The notes: generated by a model from the sequence alone, not told the origin. DNA of 34,776 nucleotides from Clostridiales bacterium (GCA_004555155.1 SFJH01000036.1:1-34776), one strand, 5' to 3'. Positions 24,464-32,671 are shown, counted from the first letter of the stretch. Numbers and translations: made by a program.

Positions 24464-24488
24464 AAATCGCCGCTTCTGCGGCGATTTT
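24464..24488 (+). terminator. Intrinsic terminator of the LCP gene
   Basis: AAATCGCCGC and GCGGCGATTT form a 10-bp stem with a TTCT loop, ending in TTTT. It lies 28 bp after the LCP stop. Confidence 0.8.
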
Positions 24489-24747
24489 GGCTTGTCCGGA
24501 TGCATGCTGACAGGCGGAGACGCTCGTCCGGCGGTTCGCGGGGGAAACGCGCATCCCGGCGCGCTGCGGAAAAAAGGGACTGCCGGTCGGACGGCCTCCC
24601 GGCGGGCGCGTCCGCCGCCTCCGGAGCCCCGCGCCTCAACCCTGAATCCATGGGGGGTTTGTTAAAATGTCGTTTCCCGGCGGAGAAATTGTGAAATCCT
24701 GCGAATTTCATCAAATCCGGGGCAAAATCACGTAAATATGCAATTTT
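24489..24747. other. Gene-free spacer, shifting from GC-rich to AT-rich
   Basis: I see no supported gene here. GC-rich sequence up to about 24640 gives way to clearly AT-rich sequence until the ROK gene. Short openings lack ribosome sites. Confidence 0.6.
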
Positions 24748-24816
24748 ATTCCTGCAGTATTACATGCAGGAATTTTGTTAATATGATTGACTTTTTGTCG
24801 AAAAGAGGATTTCGAC
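24748..24816. promoter_or_regulatory. Two inverted repeats upstream of the ROK gene (candidate operators)
   Basis: ATTCCTGCA (24748-24756) and TGCAGGAAT (24765-24773) form a 9-bp inverted repeat with an 8-base centre. GTCGAAA (24797-24803) and TTTCGAC (24810-24816) form a second one with a 6-base centre. A possible -10, TATAAC, lies at 24837 in AAGTATAACT, without a clear -35. ROK regulators often bind such sites and control their own gene (inference). The first repeat, followed by TTTT, could alternatively be a weak terminator. Confidence 0.55.
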
Positions 24817-24883
24817 CCGGGAATGTAGAATTTAAGTATAACTAACGGTACGCAACTTCAAGAGATTTAGAGGAGAGAGGATT

Positions 24884-25984
24884 ATGCGCGCCATTAACGC
24901 ATCAATCATGCGTCAAGTGAATAGAAAGCTGATTCTGAATCAGATCCGGCTGCGACCGATCTCGCGCGCGGAGCTTGCGGAGATAACGGGGCTGACAAGG
25001 GCGTCGGTCACGCAGATCGTGGAGGAGCTGATCGGAGAGGGCATCGTGGTGGAGACCACGATGATCGGGCGAACGCGGCTGGGACGGCGAAGCACGCAGC
25101 TGGCGATTGAGCCGGCGTCGGGGGCCGTCTTCGGCGTGAACATGTCCCGGCGCGCGTGCAGCGTGGGCGTCATGGACATGGCCGGCACGGTGCTGGCGCA
25201 CAACGCGGAGATTGTGGCGGGCCGCGATCCGGCCGACGTGCTGGATTCGGTGGCCGCGGCGATTCTGCGGCAGAAGAAGGAGCTGGAGCTGGGAGATGGA
25301 TGCGTCCGGGGCGTGGGACTGTGCGTGCCCGGCCCGGTGGAGGCCCGGGACGGACGGCTGCTGAACCCGGCGAGGCATCCGGAATGGAAGGGACTGCCGC
25401 TGGTGAAGCTGCTGGAGCAGCGCCTGGACATGCCGGTATGGGTGGAGAGCACGGCCAGAGCGCAGTCGCTGGCGGAGAAGTATTTCGGCGTGTCCGGCGA
25501 GAGCTTCGCGCTGATCCGGCTGGACGATTCGGTCAGCCTGGGGGTGATCGTGCGCGGCGAGCTGTACCGCGGCGCCCAGGATTTCGTCGCGGAGCTGGGC
25601 GGATGCGTCCTCTCCGGCGACGGCGGACAGACGCTGAACCAGCTGATTTCCCTGCCCGCGCTGCTGGCGGGTCGCCCCTATCGCAGCTGGGCGGAGCTGA
25701 TGGAGCGCCGCGGTGAGCCCGAGGCGGAGGCGGCCATCGAGCGTCTGATCCGGTATCTGGCGCCCTGCGTGGCGGGGCTGATGTATGTGCTGAGCATCGA
25801 GCGCGTGGTGCTGGCGGGCGAGCTGGGCGCCGCGTCGGAGGGACTGCTGCCGCAGCTCAATGCGGCGGTGCGCGCGCGGGTGGGCCTGCAGCTGGCGGCG
25901 GATCCCGTGCGGACGGAGACCCGGCTCGATCCCGTGCGCATCGGCGCGGCCCCGGCGTTCGCCGCGTTCTTCGATGCAAACTGA
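24884..25984 (+). CDS. ROK-family transcriptional regulator
   Basis: The 366-residue protein has an N-terminal winged helix-turn-helix (residues 18-60, 'ISRAELAEITGLTRASVTQI' then a wing with RTRLGRR). A ROK domain follows, with 'FGVNMSRRACSVGVMDMAG', 'VGLCVPGPVEARDG' and 'GELYRGAQDFVAELGG'. Typical ROK repressors respond to sugars. The zinc-binding Cys cluster of the family is missing; this stretch has only one Cys (GGCVLSGDGG). The catalytic NDAN-like site of ROK kinases is replaced by ESTARAQ, so it should be a regulator without kinase activity. The start has AGGAGAGAGG just upstream. No sugar operon is next to it, so its ligand and targets are unknown. The protein ends in DAN at a palindromic repeat. 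Confidence 0.88.
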   Translation: MRAINASIMRQVNRKLILNQIRLRPISRAELAEITGLTRASVTQIVEELIGEGIVVETTMIGRTRLGRRSTQLAIEPASGAVFGVNMSRRACSVGVMDMAGTVLAHNAEIVAGRDPADVLDSVAAAILRQKKELELGDGCVRGVGLCVPGPVEARDGRLLNPARHPEWKGLPLVKLLEQRLDMPVWVESTARAQSLAEKYFGVSGESFALIRLDDSVSLGVIVRGELYRGAQDFVAELGGCVLSGDGGQTLNQLISLPALLAGRPYRSWAELMERRGEPEAEAAIERLIRYLAPCVAGLMYVLSIERVVLAGELGAASEGLLPQLNAAVRARVGLQLAADPVRTETRLDPVRIGAAPAFAAFFDAN

Positions 25985-26035
25985 GCAAACTGAGTTTGCA
26001 TCCAGTTGCTGGCAAACTGAGTTTGCATCCAATCG
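25973..26035. repeat. Palindromic GCAAACTGAGTTTGC repeat at the ROK 3' end
   Basis: GATGCAAACT (25973-25982) pairs with AGTTTGCATC (25993-26002), and the stem covers the ROK stop codon. A second copy, GCAAACTGAGTTTGCATCC, follows about 30 bp later. It looks like a small dispersed repeat that has supplied the end of the gene. Confidence 0.75.
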
Positions 26036-26125
26036 CTGCCGCGTTTATACACCGGATTCTTCGCCGTTGTGGTAACGGCTCGAATCCTTCGCTGCGTTTC
26101 TGGCATAACATAGAGTGGAATTGAC

Positions 26126-26171
26126 GTCCTTGTCGGCCATAGATCCGAGCCGACAAGGACTGCGTTTTTTT
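26126..26171 (+). terminator. Intrinsic terminator of the ROK unit
   Basis: GTCCTTGTCGGC (26126-26137) and GCCGACAAGGAC (26149-26160) form a perfect 12-bp stem with an 11-base loop. A seven-T run follows at 26165-26171. Confidence 0.9.
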
Positions 26172-26226
26172 GGAACCGGGGGGCGGCGGGACTGGGGGGA
26201 GGCTTTGGTTCAATATTGCAATCCAT

Positions 26227-26254
26227 AAAAAAGGGCCCCGTGGCGGGGGCCTTT
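26227..26254 (-). terminator. Intrinsic terminator of the minus-strand operon
   Basis: Read on the minus strand, AAAGGCCCCC pairs with GGGGCCC and a T run of six follows. It lies about 68 bp after the AAA+ gene stop and faces the ROK terminator, so the two transcription units converge here. Confidence 0.85.
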
Positions 26255-26321
26255 CAGACGGATGAAGAACGCCGGGAGAGGTTGGGAGGGCTGCGGCCCT
26301 TCTCAAATGGACGGGAAACTT

Positions 26322-27503
26322 TTATCTGGAGGGGACATCGGGGCGGCTGAGGGCGCTCAGGATTTTCCGGCGCAGCAGGATCTCCTCCCGCTCCTGGTCC
26401 GGGGAGAGGGCGCCGGCCTGACGGCGGACGTCCAGGGCGTGCTGGGTGCGCTCGAGGTGCTCGCGGGCCGCGCGGGGGAAGTCGGCGGGGTCGGTGATTT
26501 CGCGGTTGACGCCGTCGATGAAGTGCTGCAGGCGCATGGACAGCCGCCGCTGGAGGGCCTGCTCGGCGGCGAGGCTGCGCCGCCGGTCCTCGATGAGCGT
26601 GCGGGCGAACAGCGCCTGGTCGAAGGGCGCGTCGGCGAAGAGGGCCTCCCAGTCGGACTCGGGGGTCAGCTGGAACCGGTCGGAGATGCGCCGGCACAGC
26701 GCGTAGTACAGCGAGAAGCTCTCGGCGATGGCCGGGCACTGGAGATACTGGGCGAACAGCAGGCCGTCCACCGGCTCGCCCAGCGATTCCAGCGCCAGCA
26801 TCATGTCGGAGAGATCGACCCAGCTGCGGGCGGTGACGATGCCCTCGCCGTCCGCCTGATAGAAGTCCTCGGGCCGCAGCTTCAGGTAGGCGCGCACCGA
26901 GGGGTGGACATTGCGCCCGGCGGCGTAGTCCAGCCAGGCGGACACGTCCGGCTCGATGCGGATCACGCGCACGCGGTCCAGCGTGACGGGGTCGAACGCG
27001 TGGGCGGAGCGGTTGTACTGCTCCGGATTGCCCGCGCAGACGATCATCCAGCCGTCGGGCAGCCGGTGCTGGCCGAAGCGCTTGTGCTGCAGCAGCTCCA
27101 GCATGGCGGGGGTCAGCGTCTCGGACACGCAGTTGATCTCGTCCAGAAACAGAATGCCGGCGCTGCAGCCCAGCGCCTCCTGGCGGCGATAGACCGAGGC
27201 CACGATTTCGGACATGGTGTATTCGGTCACGGTGAACTCCTGTCCGGCGAAGGATCGCTTCACCAGCGCGGGCAGGCCCAGCGCGCTCTGGCGGGTGTGG
27301 TGGGTCATGGTATAGGCCACCAGGCCGACGTTCATCCTTTGCGCCGCCTGCGCCACGATCTCGGTCTTGCCCACGCCGGGCGGGCCGATCAGATAGACCG
27401 GGCGCTGGGAGGCGACCGGAACGACCGGCGTGCCGTCGTCCCGGCGGGCGGTGTACGCGCGAACGGTGGATTCCAGCTGGCCGATGGCCTGAGCGATGTT
27501 CAT
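26322..27503 (-). CDS. MoxR-type AAA+ ATPase
   Basis: The 393-residue AAA+ protein has Walker A GPPGVGKT (residues 40-47), Walker B ILFLDEIN (D121, E122), a sensor-type 'IVCAGNPEQYNRSAHAFDP' and an arginine-finger region 'LDRVRVIRIEP'. This is the MoxR layout. MoxR ATPases act with VWA proteins as chaperones that mature metalloenzymes or complexes. ATG at 27503 is preceded by AAGGAGG with a 6-base spacer; the longer upstream reading is the wrong frame of the duplicated VWA tail. The helical C-terminal part (about 290-393) is family-typical. It is the last gene of the operon and follows its VWA partner, with the duplicated segment between them. Confidence 0.9.
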   Translation of the reverse strand: MNIAQAIGQLESTVRAYTARRDDGTPVVPVASQRPVYLIGPPGVGKTEIVAQAAQRMNVGLVAYTMTHHTRQSALGLPALVKRSFAGQEFTVTEYTMSEIVASVYRRQEALGCSAGILFLDEINCVSETLTPAMLELLQHKRFGQHRLPDGWMIVCAGNPEQYNRSAHAFDPVTLDRVRVIRIEPDVSAWLDYAAGRNVHPSVRAYLKLRPEDFYQADGEGIVTARSWVDLSDMMLALESLGEPVDGLLFAQYLQCPAIAESFSLYYALCRRISDRFQLTPESDWEALFADAPFDQALFARTLIEDRRRSLAAEQALQRRLSMRLQHFIDGVNREITDPADFPRAAREHLERTQHALDVRRQAGALSPDQEREEILLRRKILSALSRPDVPSR

Positions 27504-27520
27504 GCTTGCCTCCTTGGGTG

Positions 27521-27668
27521 TCAGTATTCGATGTACTCGCCGCCTCTGGGGCGCGGGGCGTCCAGCTCCAGCGTGCGCACCCATGCGGGGACGTCGATGG
27601 GGTCGTAGCGGTATTTCAGGAACACGAAGGTGACCTCGGACTCCGGGGGCGGGAAAGATGCCGCCATG
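27521..27668 (-). pseudogene. Short tail copy of the VWA gene (48 codons)
   Basis: The copy nearest the AAA+ gene keeps an open frame from an ATG created at the duplication joint (27668) to the normal VWA stop, with the same C-terminal residues. No ribosome site is visible before the ATG. The middle copy has a changed G run that breaks its frame from its own joint ATG at 27820. These are most likely untranslated remnants. Confidence 0.6.
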
Positions 27669-27978
27669 AGCGTCAGTATTCGATGTACTCGCCGCCCTTG
27701 GGGCGCGGGGCGTCCAGCACCAGCGTGCGCACCCACGCGGGGACGTCGATGGGGTCATAGCGGTATTTCAGGAACACGAAGGCGACTTCGAACTCCGGGG
27801 GGCGGGAAAGATGCCGCCATGAGCGTCAGTATTCGATGTACTCGCCGCCCTTGGGGCGCGGGGCGTCCAGCACCAGCGTGCGCACCCATGCGGGGACGTC
27901 GATGGGGTCGTAGCGGTATTTCAGGAACACGAAGGTGACCTCGAACTCCGGGGGCCGGGCGGGAAAGATGCCGCGGCC
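27521..27978 (-). repeat. Tandem triplication of the 3' end of the VWA gene, 152/153-bp period
   Basis: The stop-codon landmark TCAGTATTCGATGTACTC (plus strand) occurs at 27521, 27673 and 27826, spacing 152 and 153. Each copy covers the last ~45 codons of the VWA gene (EVTFVFLKYRYDPIDVP to GGEYIEY and stop). Copies two and three are joined through a GGGAAAGATGCCGCCATGAGCG link. Copies differ by few substitutions plus a G-run change, so the duplication is fairly recent. Confidence 0.95.
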
Positions 27979-29427
27979 GTCGGAGAAGTAGAGCATGCCC
28001 TTCAGGCCGCGCAGCTCGCCGGAGCGGACCAGCGCCTGCACGCGCTCGATGGCGGGGCGGAAGTCGGTACCGCCGCCGCCCGCCACGGTCAGGTCGTCGA
28101 TATAGCGCTGGAACTGGCGCAGATTTTCGATCCGGTCGTCGCGCTGAACCTTGGCGTCGCACTGCAGAATGTGCAGCCGGAACCGCCCGAAGAACAGGCG
28201 CTCGCGCAGCAGGATGTCCCGGGTCTGCTCGAGGAACTGCTTGGTCAGCCCGCGGGCGCAGGAGCCGGAGGTGTCGATGGCGATGGCCAGGGCCTCCAGC
28301 TTGCGCTCCTCGCGGAACTCCATGGGCTCGATCAGCGGCACGTTGCCGTAGCGCGACAGGCCGTAGGCGTACCAGCCGGGCTGGAGGGAATCGGGGTCGT
28401 CCCGGGGATTTTCGCGGCTGACGGCGTACCGGCGCAGATGGCGGGCGTAGTCGTGGTGCGCGCCCTCGCCGAGGGTCATGCGCTCGGAGGCCGACGCGGC
28501 GCTGCTGCCCGCGCCCTGCCGACCGCCGCCCAGCCCCCGCGCGGCGCGCCACCAGCGGTCGGACAGCCCCTCGCCGCCCGCGCTGGACAGCCGCGCGTCC
28601 TCCCGGCGGGCCGAGGGCCACAGGCCGTGGTCGTCCAGCGCCAGCAGCGCGCCGAGCGCATCGCGGTTTTCGGAGAAGAATCCGTCGCGGTCGATCACGG
28701 CCATCAGCGCCGCCGCGTCCCGGGCGCCGCCGCAGCGGCGCTTCGCGTCCCGGAAGAGGGGATCGTCCAGGGCGGGGCAGAGCGCCGGGGCGTGGTCCGC
28801 CGCATAGAGCATGGCGGCCAGGTCGCAGGCCAGATCCGAAAGCTGCGGGTCGAAGAGATGTCCCAGCAGGCAGTGCAGCAGCGAATGGAACAGCGCCGCC
28901 GGGCCCTCGGGCAGATGGCCGGGGTTCAGCCAGAGCCGCACGCCGTCGGTCGCCGGGAGTGTGAACCTTTCGCCGGCGGCCGGTTCGAGCCGCGCCAGCG
29001 CGAAGCCCAGATAGGGATGCGCCGCGCACAGCCCGCTTCGCGCCCGGTCGAACCACTCCGCCGCCACGCGGCTGGATGGATCCCGATCGGGGAAACCGCC
29101 GCCGGAGGAGTTCACACCGGCGCAACCGGATTCGCTTTGATGGAAATCCGGGCTGACGAAGGTGCCCGTCTCCGTGCAGCGGCGCTGCTTCTCAGGGGAA
29201 GGGCCGTCGCTGCGGGAAAAGGCTGCGTCCGGGGCAGATTTTCCGCACTGCGGGGACATGGCACGGCTGTCCGGGACAGGTTTATCGCTCTGCGGGGACA
29301 AGGCGCGGTCTCTCGGGGCGGATTTTCCGCACTGCGGGGACATGGCGCGGTCTCCCGGGGCGGATTTTCCGCACTGCGGGGACATGCTGCGGCCGTCCGG
29401 GGCGGGATTTCTGTCCTGCGGGGTCAT
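27826..29427 (-). CDS. VWA-domain protein with degenerate metallopeptidase-like N-domain
   Basis: The 533-residue protein starts with about 70 residues of 14-residue repeats (MSPQCGKSAPxDRA). A DUF2201-like N-domain follows, where the expected HExxH...GH metal site reads HSLLHCLLGH (about residues 181-190). The catalytic Glu is missing, so peptidase activity is doubtful. A low-complexity Gly/Ser/Ala linker leads to the VWA domain, with the MIDAS motif DTSGS, the Thr in GGGGTDFRP and the Asp in YFSDG. The ATG at 29427 has GGGAGG with a 7-base spacer and overlaps the RACo-type stop as ATGA. Later in-frame ATGs at each 42-bp repeat could also be used. VWA plus MoxR pairs usually assemble or activate metal centres; the partner here may be a corrinoid system (inference). 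Confidence 0.85.
   Translation of the reverse strand: MTPQDRNPAPDGRSMSPQCGKSAPGDRAMSPQCGKSAPRDRALSPQSDKPVPDSRAMSPQCGKSAPDAAFSRSDGPSPEKQRRCTETGTFVSPDFHQSESGCAGVNSSGGGFPDRDPSSRVAAEWFDRARSGLCAAHPYLGFALARLEPAAGERFTLPATDGVRLWLNPGHLPEGPAALFHSLLHCLLGHLFDPQLSDLACDLAAMLYAADHAPALCPALDDPLFRDAKRRCGGARDAAALMAVIDRDGFFSENRDALGALLALDDHGLWPSARREDARLSSAGGEGLSDRWWRAARGLGGGRQGAGSSAASASERMTLGEGAHHDYARHLRRYAVSRENPRDDPDSLQPGWYAYGLSRYGNVPLIEPMEFREERKLEALAIAIDTSGSCARGLTKQFLEQTRDILLRERLFFGRFRLHILQCDAKVQRDDRIENLRQFQRYIDDLTVAGGGGTDFRPAIERVQALVRSGELRGLKGMLYFSDGRGIFPARPPEFEVTFVFLKYRYDPIDVPAWVRTLVLDAPRPKGGEYIEY
29216..29427 (-). repeat. 42-bp tandem repeat at the start of the VWA gene, about 5 units
   Basis: On the minus strand the unit ATGTCCCCGCAGTGCGGAAA with its CCGCCCCGG tail repeats every 42 bp. 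Start codons fall at 29427, 29385, 29343, about 29301 (Leu here) and 29259. It encodes MSPQCGKSAPGDRA and each copy offers an ATG, though only the first has a good ribosome site. Confidence 0.9.
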
Positions 29428-30947
29428 GGCCGGACCTCCCGGGGCAGGGGCGGATAGTAGCGCGCCGCGGACATCAGGTCGAGGAAGTTCGGCTGCATGG
29501 CGAACTCCAGATAGTACAGATCGCGCAGCATGTCCTCCACGCGCTCCAGTCCGCGCCGGTCCAGCAGCAGCTTTCGCGCGCCGGAGAGCGACGCGTTGCC
29601 CGCCTGAACGAACCGGTCGCGGGGCAGGTCGGGGTACAGGCCGATGAGGATGGACGATTCCAGATCCAGATGCTCGCCGAAGGCCCCGGCCAGATAGATT
29701 CGCTGCACCTGCCCGGGCTCGACGCCCGCGGCCTGCAGCAGACAGGCGACCATGGTTCCGGCGGCGGCCTTGGTCTCGGAGAACTGGGCGATGTCGGACT
29801 GGGTGAACGTCAGCGGCGCGCCCTGATTGTCGCGGGCGTACACGACGGCCCACTCCTCGCTCTCGCCGTGCTCCATCGGCACGGAGACGATGCGCTCCGA
29901 CGCGCCCGGCTCCAGTCGGCCCATCACGTTCAGCCAGCCGCTGCGGCGCATCTCGGCCAGAAGGTCCACGATGCCGGAGCCGCAGATGCCCCTGGGCGGC
30001 GCGCCGCCGATGGTGGTGACGGTCAGCTTGCCGCCCTCGATGCGCACGCGATCCACCGCGCCGGGGGCCGCGCGCATGCCGTTTTTGCTGATGCCGCCCT
30101 CCAGCGCGGGGCCGGCCGCGCCCGCGCCGGCGATCAGGAAGTCGCGGCAGCCCAGCGCCATCTCGCCGTTGGTGCCGATGTCGATGAACAGGCTCAGCTC
30201 GTCGGAGTCCGTCAGATTCGTGCTCCACAGGCCGGAGAGGATGTCGCCGCCCAGGTAGTTGGCGGCGGAGGGAAAGCAGTACAGCCGCCCCTCGTAGCCG
30301 AAGCCCAGCGCGCGGGTGTCCGCGGCGGGGGCGCGGTTGAACATGGGCGCGAAGGGCGCGGAGAACACGCAGAACGCGTCCACACCCAGCAGGAAGTGGA
30401 TCATCGTGGTGTTTCCGGCGACGATCAGCAGCGGGCAGTCCGCCGGGTCGACCCCGGCGTCCGCCAGCACGCCTGAGATCAGGCCGTCGATGGTCTGAAC
30501 GGCGAGCCGCTGCAGCTCGGCGCGCCGGGCCGCCTCCTGTCCGGGCTCGCGGGTGTAGAAGATGCGGGTCAGGATGTCCGCGCCCCGGGCGACCTGGGCG
30601 TTGACGGCGGTGCGGGTGGCGGCGGCGGTTCCGGCGTTCAGGTCGATCAGCTGCACGGCGACGGTGGTGCTGCCCAGATCGCAGGCCAGGCCGTAGCGGC
30701 GGGCGGCGGCGTCGCCGGGCTGGATGCGCGCCAGCGTCCAGCCGCTGTCCTCGCGCACCAGCGTGGCGGTGGCGCGGTAGCCGGAGGCGCGCAGGACGTT
30801 CGCGTCCCGCAGCAGCACGTCGAGGGGGACGCGCACTGCGCCGAACTCGTCCCGGAGCGCGTGGGTCAGCCGGTCGAGGTCGGCCTGGTTGTCCCCGTCG
30901 CCGGGCGGCGGGAGGATGAGAAAGCGCTTTTGCACCATGGACTGCAT
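29424..30947 (-). CDS. RACo-type ASKHA protein (corrinoid reductive activator family, DUF4445) lacking a ferredoxin domain
   Basis: The 507-residue protein has ATPase motifs of the ASKHA fold: 'GLACDLGSTTVAVQLIDL' (phosphate 1), 'LFIDIGTNGEMALG' (phosphate 2) and 'IYLAGAFGEHLD' (adenosine). Conserved 'ICGSGIVDLLAEM' and 'FSETKAA' segments fit the RACo/RamA/DUF4445 family, which uses ATP to reduce inactive Co(II) corrinoid proteins. Full members start with a 2Fe-2S ferredoxin domain; this one begins directly at the linker region and has no Cys cluster, so electrons must come from elsewhere or the role differs. ATG 30947 has GAGGTG upstream. It lies 16 bp after DUF445 and overlaps the VWA gene. 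No corrinoid protein or methyltransferase is in the window. Confidence 0.85.
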   Translation of the reverse strand: MQSMVQKRFLILPPPGDGDNQADLDRLTHALRDEFGAVRVPLDVLLRDANVLRASGYRATATLVREDSGWTLARIQPGDAAARRYGLACDLGSTTVAVQLIDLNAGTAAATRTAVNAQVARGADILTRIFYTREPGQEAARRAELQRLAVQTIDGLISGVLADAGVDPADCPLLIVAGNTTMIHFLLGVDAFCVFSAPFAPMFNRAPAADTRALGFGYEGRLYCFPSAANYLGGDILSGLWSTNLTDSDELSLFIDIGTNGEMALGCRDFLIAGAGAAGPALEGGISKNGMRAAPGAVDRVRIEGGKLTVTTIGGAPPRGICGSGIVDLLAEMRRSGWLNVMGRLEPGASERIVSVPMEHGESEEWAVVYARDNQGAPLTFTQSDIAQFSETKAAAGTMVACLLQAAGVEPGQVQRIYLAGAFGEHLDLESSILIGLYPDLPRDRFVQAGNASLSGARKLLLDRRGLERVEDMLRDLYYLEFAMQPNFLDLMSAARYYPPLPREVRP

Positions 30948-30963
30948 GTTTTCACCTCGGAAT

Positions 30964-31851
30964 TTACAGGAAGATGTTCAGAACGCCGATGATCAGGCCG
31001 ATGACCGCGCCCAGGTTCACGATGGCGTTCAGCTCGTGCTTCATTACGGAGAGGATCAGGTTTTCCAGCTCGGCCACGTCCATGGCGTTGATCTTGGCCT
31101 CCACGGTGGCGGCCACGTCCATCCGGGCGGTGATCCCGGCGGCATGGTCGCGGACGAAGGCGGAATACACCTCGCGCACGCGGGCCTTCAGCGCGTCCGC
31201 GTCGAAGCGGAGCACGTCTCCGGCGGGGCGGTTCAGCAGGCCGTCCAGCTCGGCGGAGAGCATTTCGTCGATGCGGGACATGCCGTCGGTCTGGAGGTAG
31301 CCGTCGATGCGCTGGGCCATGGGGCCGGTGAAGGAGGCGACCAGGTCGGGGCTGACGAACATCGCCAGCATGGTGCCGCGGGTCTTTTCCAGCACGCTCT
31401 CACCGGCGACGCTGGCGATGGTCGTGCCGAGGTTCATCTCCGCCAGCTTTTCGCGGACGCGCCGGGACACGGCCTCGCGGGCGGCGGACAGCGCGCCGTT
31501 CAGGCGTTCGTCGCCGATCATCGCGGCGGCGGCTTCGCGGAGGGTTCTGTCGGCGAGAAAGTCGTCGAGCCCGGCGCAGACGGCCTCGGCCACGGCGCTC
31601 TGGGCCTCGTCGGAGCCGAGCATCCGGGCCAGGTCGTCGCGGGAGAGCAGGCTGTCGGAGACGGCGTTGGCGACGGCCCTGGCCAGCGCGCCCCGGCGGC
31701 GGGGGATGATGCCCGGCGTGAAGGGCAGGGTCTTGCCGAACACGCGGATTTCGTGGTGCGGGCGGAACAGCATCTTGACGGCCAGATAGTTGGTGAAATA
31801 GCCGATCACGCCGCCGATGACGGGGCCCGAGACGATTTGCAGCCAGTTCAT
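30964..31851 (-). CDS. DUF445 family membrane protein
   Basis: The 295-residue protein has an N-terminal membrane segment with the DUF445 signature 'GGVIGYFTNYLAVKMLFRP' followed by 'FTPGIIPRRRGALARAV'. A long amphipathic helical region comes next, and a C-terminal membrane helix 'LGAVIGLIIGVLNIF'. Both ends therefore sit in the membrane. Function is unknown; family members in Bacillota are linked to the cell envelope. ATG 31851 overlaps the tatD stop (ATGA) and has GGAGGT with a 7-base spacer. Confidence 0.88.
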   Translation of the reverse strand: MNWLQIVSGPVIGGVIGYFTNYLAVKMLFRPHHEIRVFGKTLPFTPGIIPRRRGALARAVANAVSDSLLSRDDLARMLGSDEAQSAVAEAVCAGLDDFLADRTLREAAAAMIGDERLNGALSAAREAVSRRVREKLAEMNLGTTIASVAGESVLEKTRGTMLAMFVSPDLVASFTGPMAQRIDGYLQTDGMSRIDEMLSAELDGLLNRPAGDVLRFDADALKARVREVYSAFVRDHAAGITARMDVAATVEAKINAMDVAELENLILSVMKHELNAIVNLGAVIGLIIGVLNIFL

Positions 31852-32651
31852 TCGGACACCTCCGGAAGGGTCAGATGGAGTGCGCGGTGGGAATTCTGCC
31901 AGAGCTGGTCGGCCAGGCGGTCGGGGGCGATTTCGCGCAGCCCGGCGATTTTGGCGAGGGTGTGGGTGAGGAACGCGGGCTCGTTGCGCCGGCCCCGCAG
32001 GGGCACGGGGGCCATGTAGGGGCAGTCGGTTTCGATCAGCAGGCGGTCGGCGGGGGTATTCCGGGCGACCTCGGCCAGCTTCGGCGCGTTTTTGAAGGTT
32101 ACCGCGCCGGAGAGGGAGATATACAGGCCGAGGTCGAGGTAGATTTTGGCGGACTCCCAGCTGCCGGTATAGCAGTGCATGATGCCCTCGGGCATGCGTC
32201 CGGATTTCGCGCGGGCGCGCAGCAGGTCGATGCAGTCGCCATGGGCCTCGCGGATGTGCAGCTGGACGGGGAGCTTGTGGTCGAAGGCCAGGTCGAGCTG
32301 GCGGTCGAAGACCTTTCGCTGCGCGTCGCGGGGGGAGAGGTCGTAGTGGTAGTCCAGGCCGATCTCGCCCCACAGGCGGCATTTGGGCCGGGCGGTATAG
32401 GAGAGCAGCAGGGATTCGATCTCAGGGGTATAGCGGCTGGCGTTGTGGGGGTGCACGCCGATGGCGGCCCAGAGGAAGGGGAACTGGTCGACGAGGGCGA
32501 AGACCTTTTCGTGGTTGGGGATTTCCTCGCAGGGGTCGGCGACGACGAGGGCTTTCTGGACGCCGGCGCTCCGGAAGCGCTGGATGGTTTCGGCGCGGTC
32601 CTCGTCGAAGCGCTCGTCGGCGATATGGCAGTGGGTGTCGAAGAGTTGCAT
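31848..32651 (-). CDS. tatD: TatD-family metal-dependent DNase
   Basis: The 267-residue TIM-barrel hydrolase has all metal ligands visible: H7 and H9 (THCH), Glu in GEIGLDYHYD, His in LHIREAH, His in HCYTG and Asp in ETDCPYMAP. TatD enzymes are 3'-5' DNases with roles in DNA repair and turnover. The gene next to metG is a common arrangement in Bacillota. GGAGG with a 6-base spacer precedes ATG 32651. A hairpin stands between metG and this gene, so it may have its own promoter. Confidence 0.93.
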   Translation of the reverse strand: MQLFDTHCHIADERFDEDRAETIQRFRSAGVQKALVVADPCEEIPNHEKVFALVDQFPFLWAAIGVHPHNASRYTPEIESLLLSYTARPKCRLWGEIGLDYHYDLSPRDAQRKVFDRQLDLAFDHKLPVQLHIREAHGDCIDLLRARAKSGRMPEGIMHCYTGSWESAKIYLDLGLYISLSGAVTFKNAPKLAEVARNTPADRLLIETDCPYMAPVPLRGRRNEPAFLTHTLAKIAGLREIAPDRLADQLWQNSHRALHLTLPEVSE

Positions 32652-32671
32652 GGTGCCTCCGTGAACAAAAC

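Noticed and set aside
26040..26120. Possible tRNA 3' part (GGCTCGAATCC-like stretch)
   Set aside because: No acceptor stem or cloverleaf can be formed around it.
19950..27978. Similar period (about 152 bp) of the array at 19950 and the VWA-tail triplication
   Set aside because: The sequences are unrelated, so I treat the shared length as chance.
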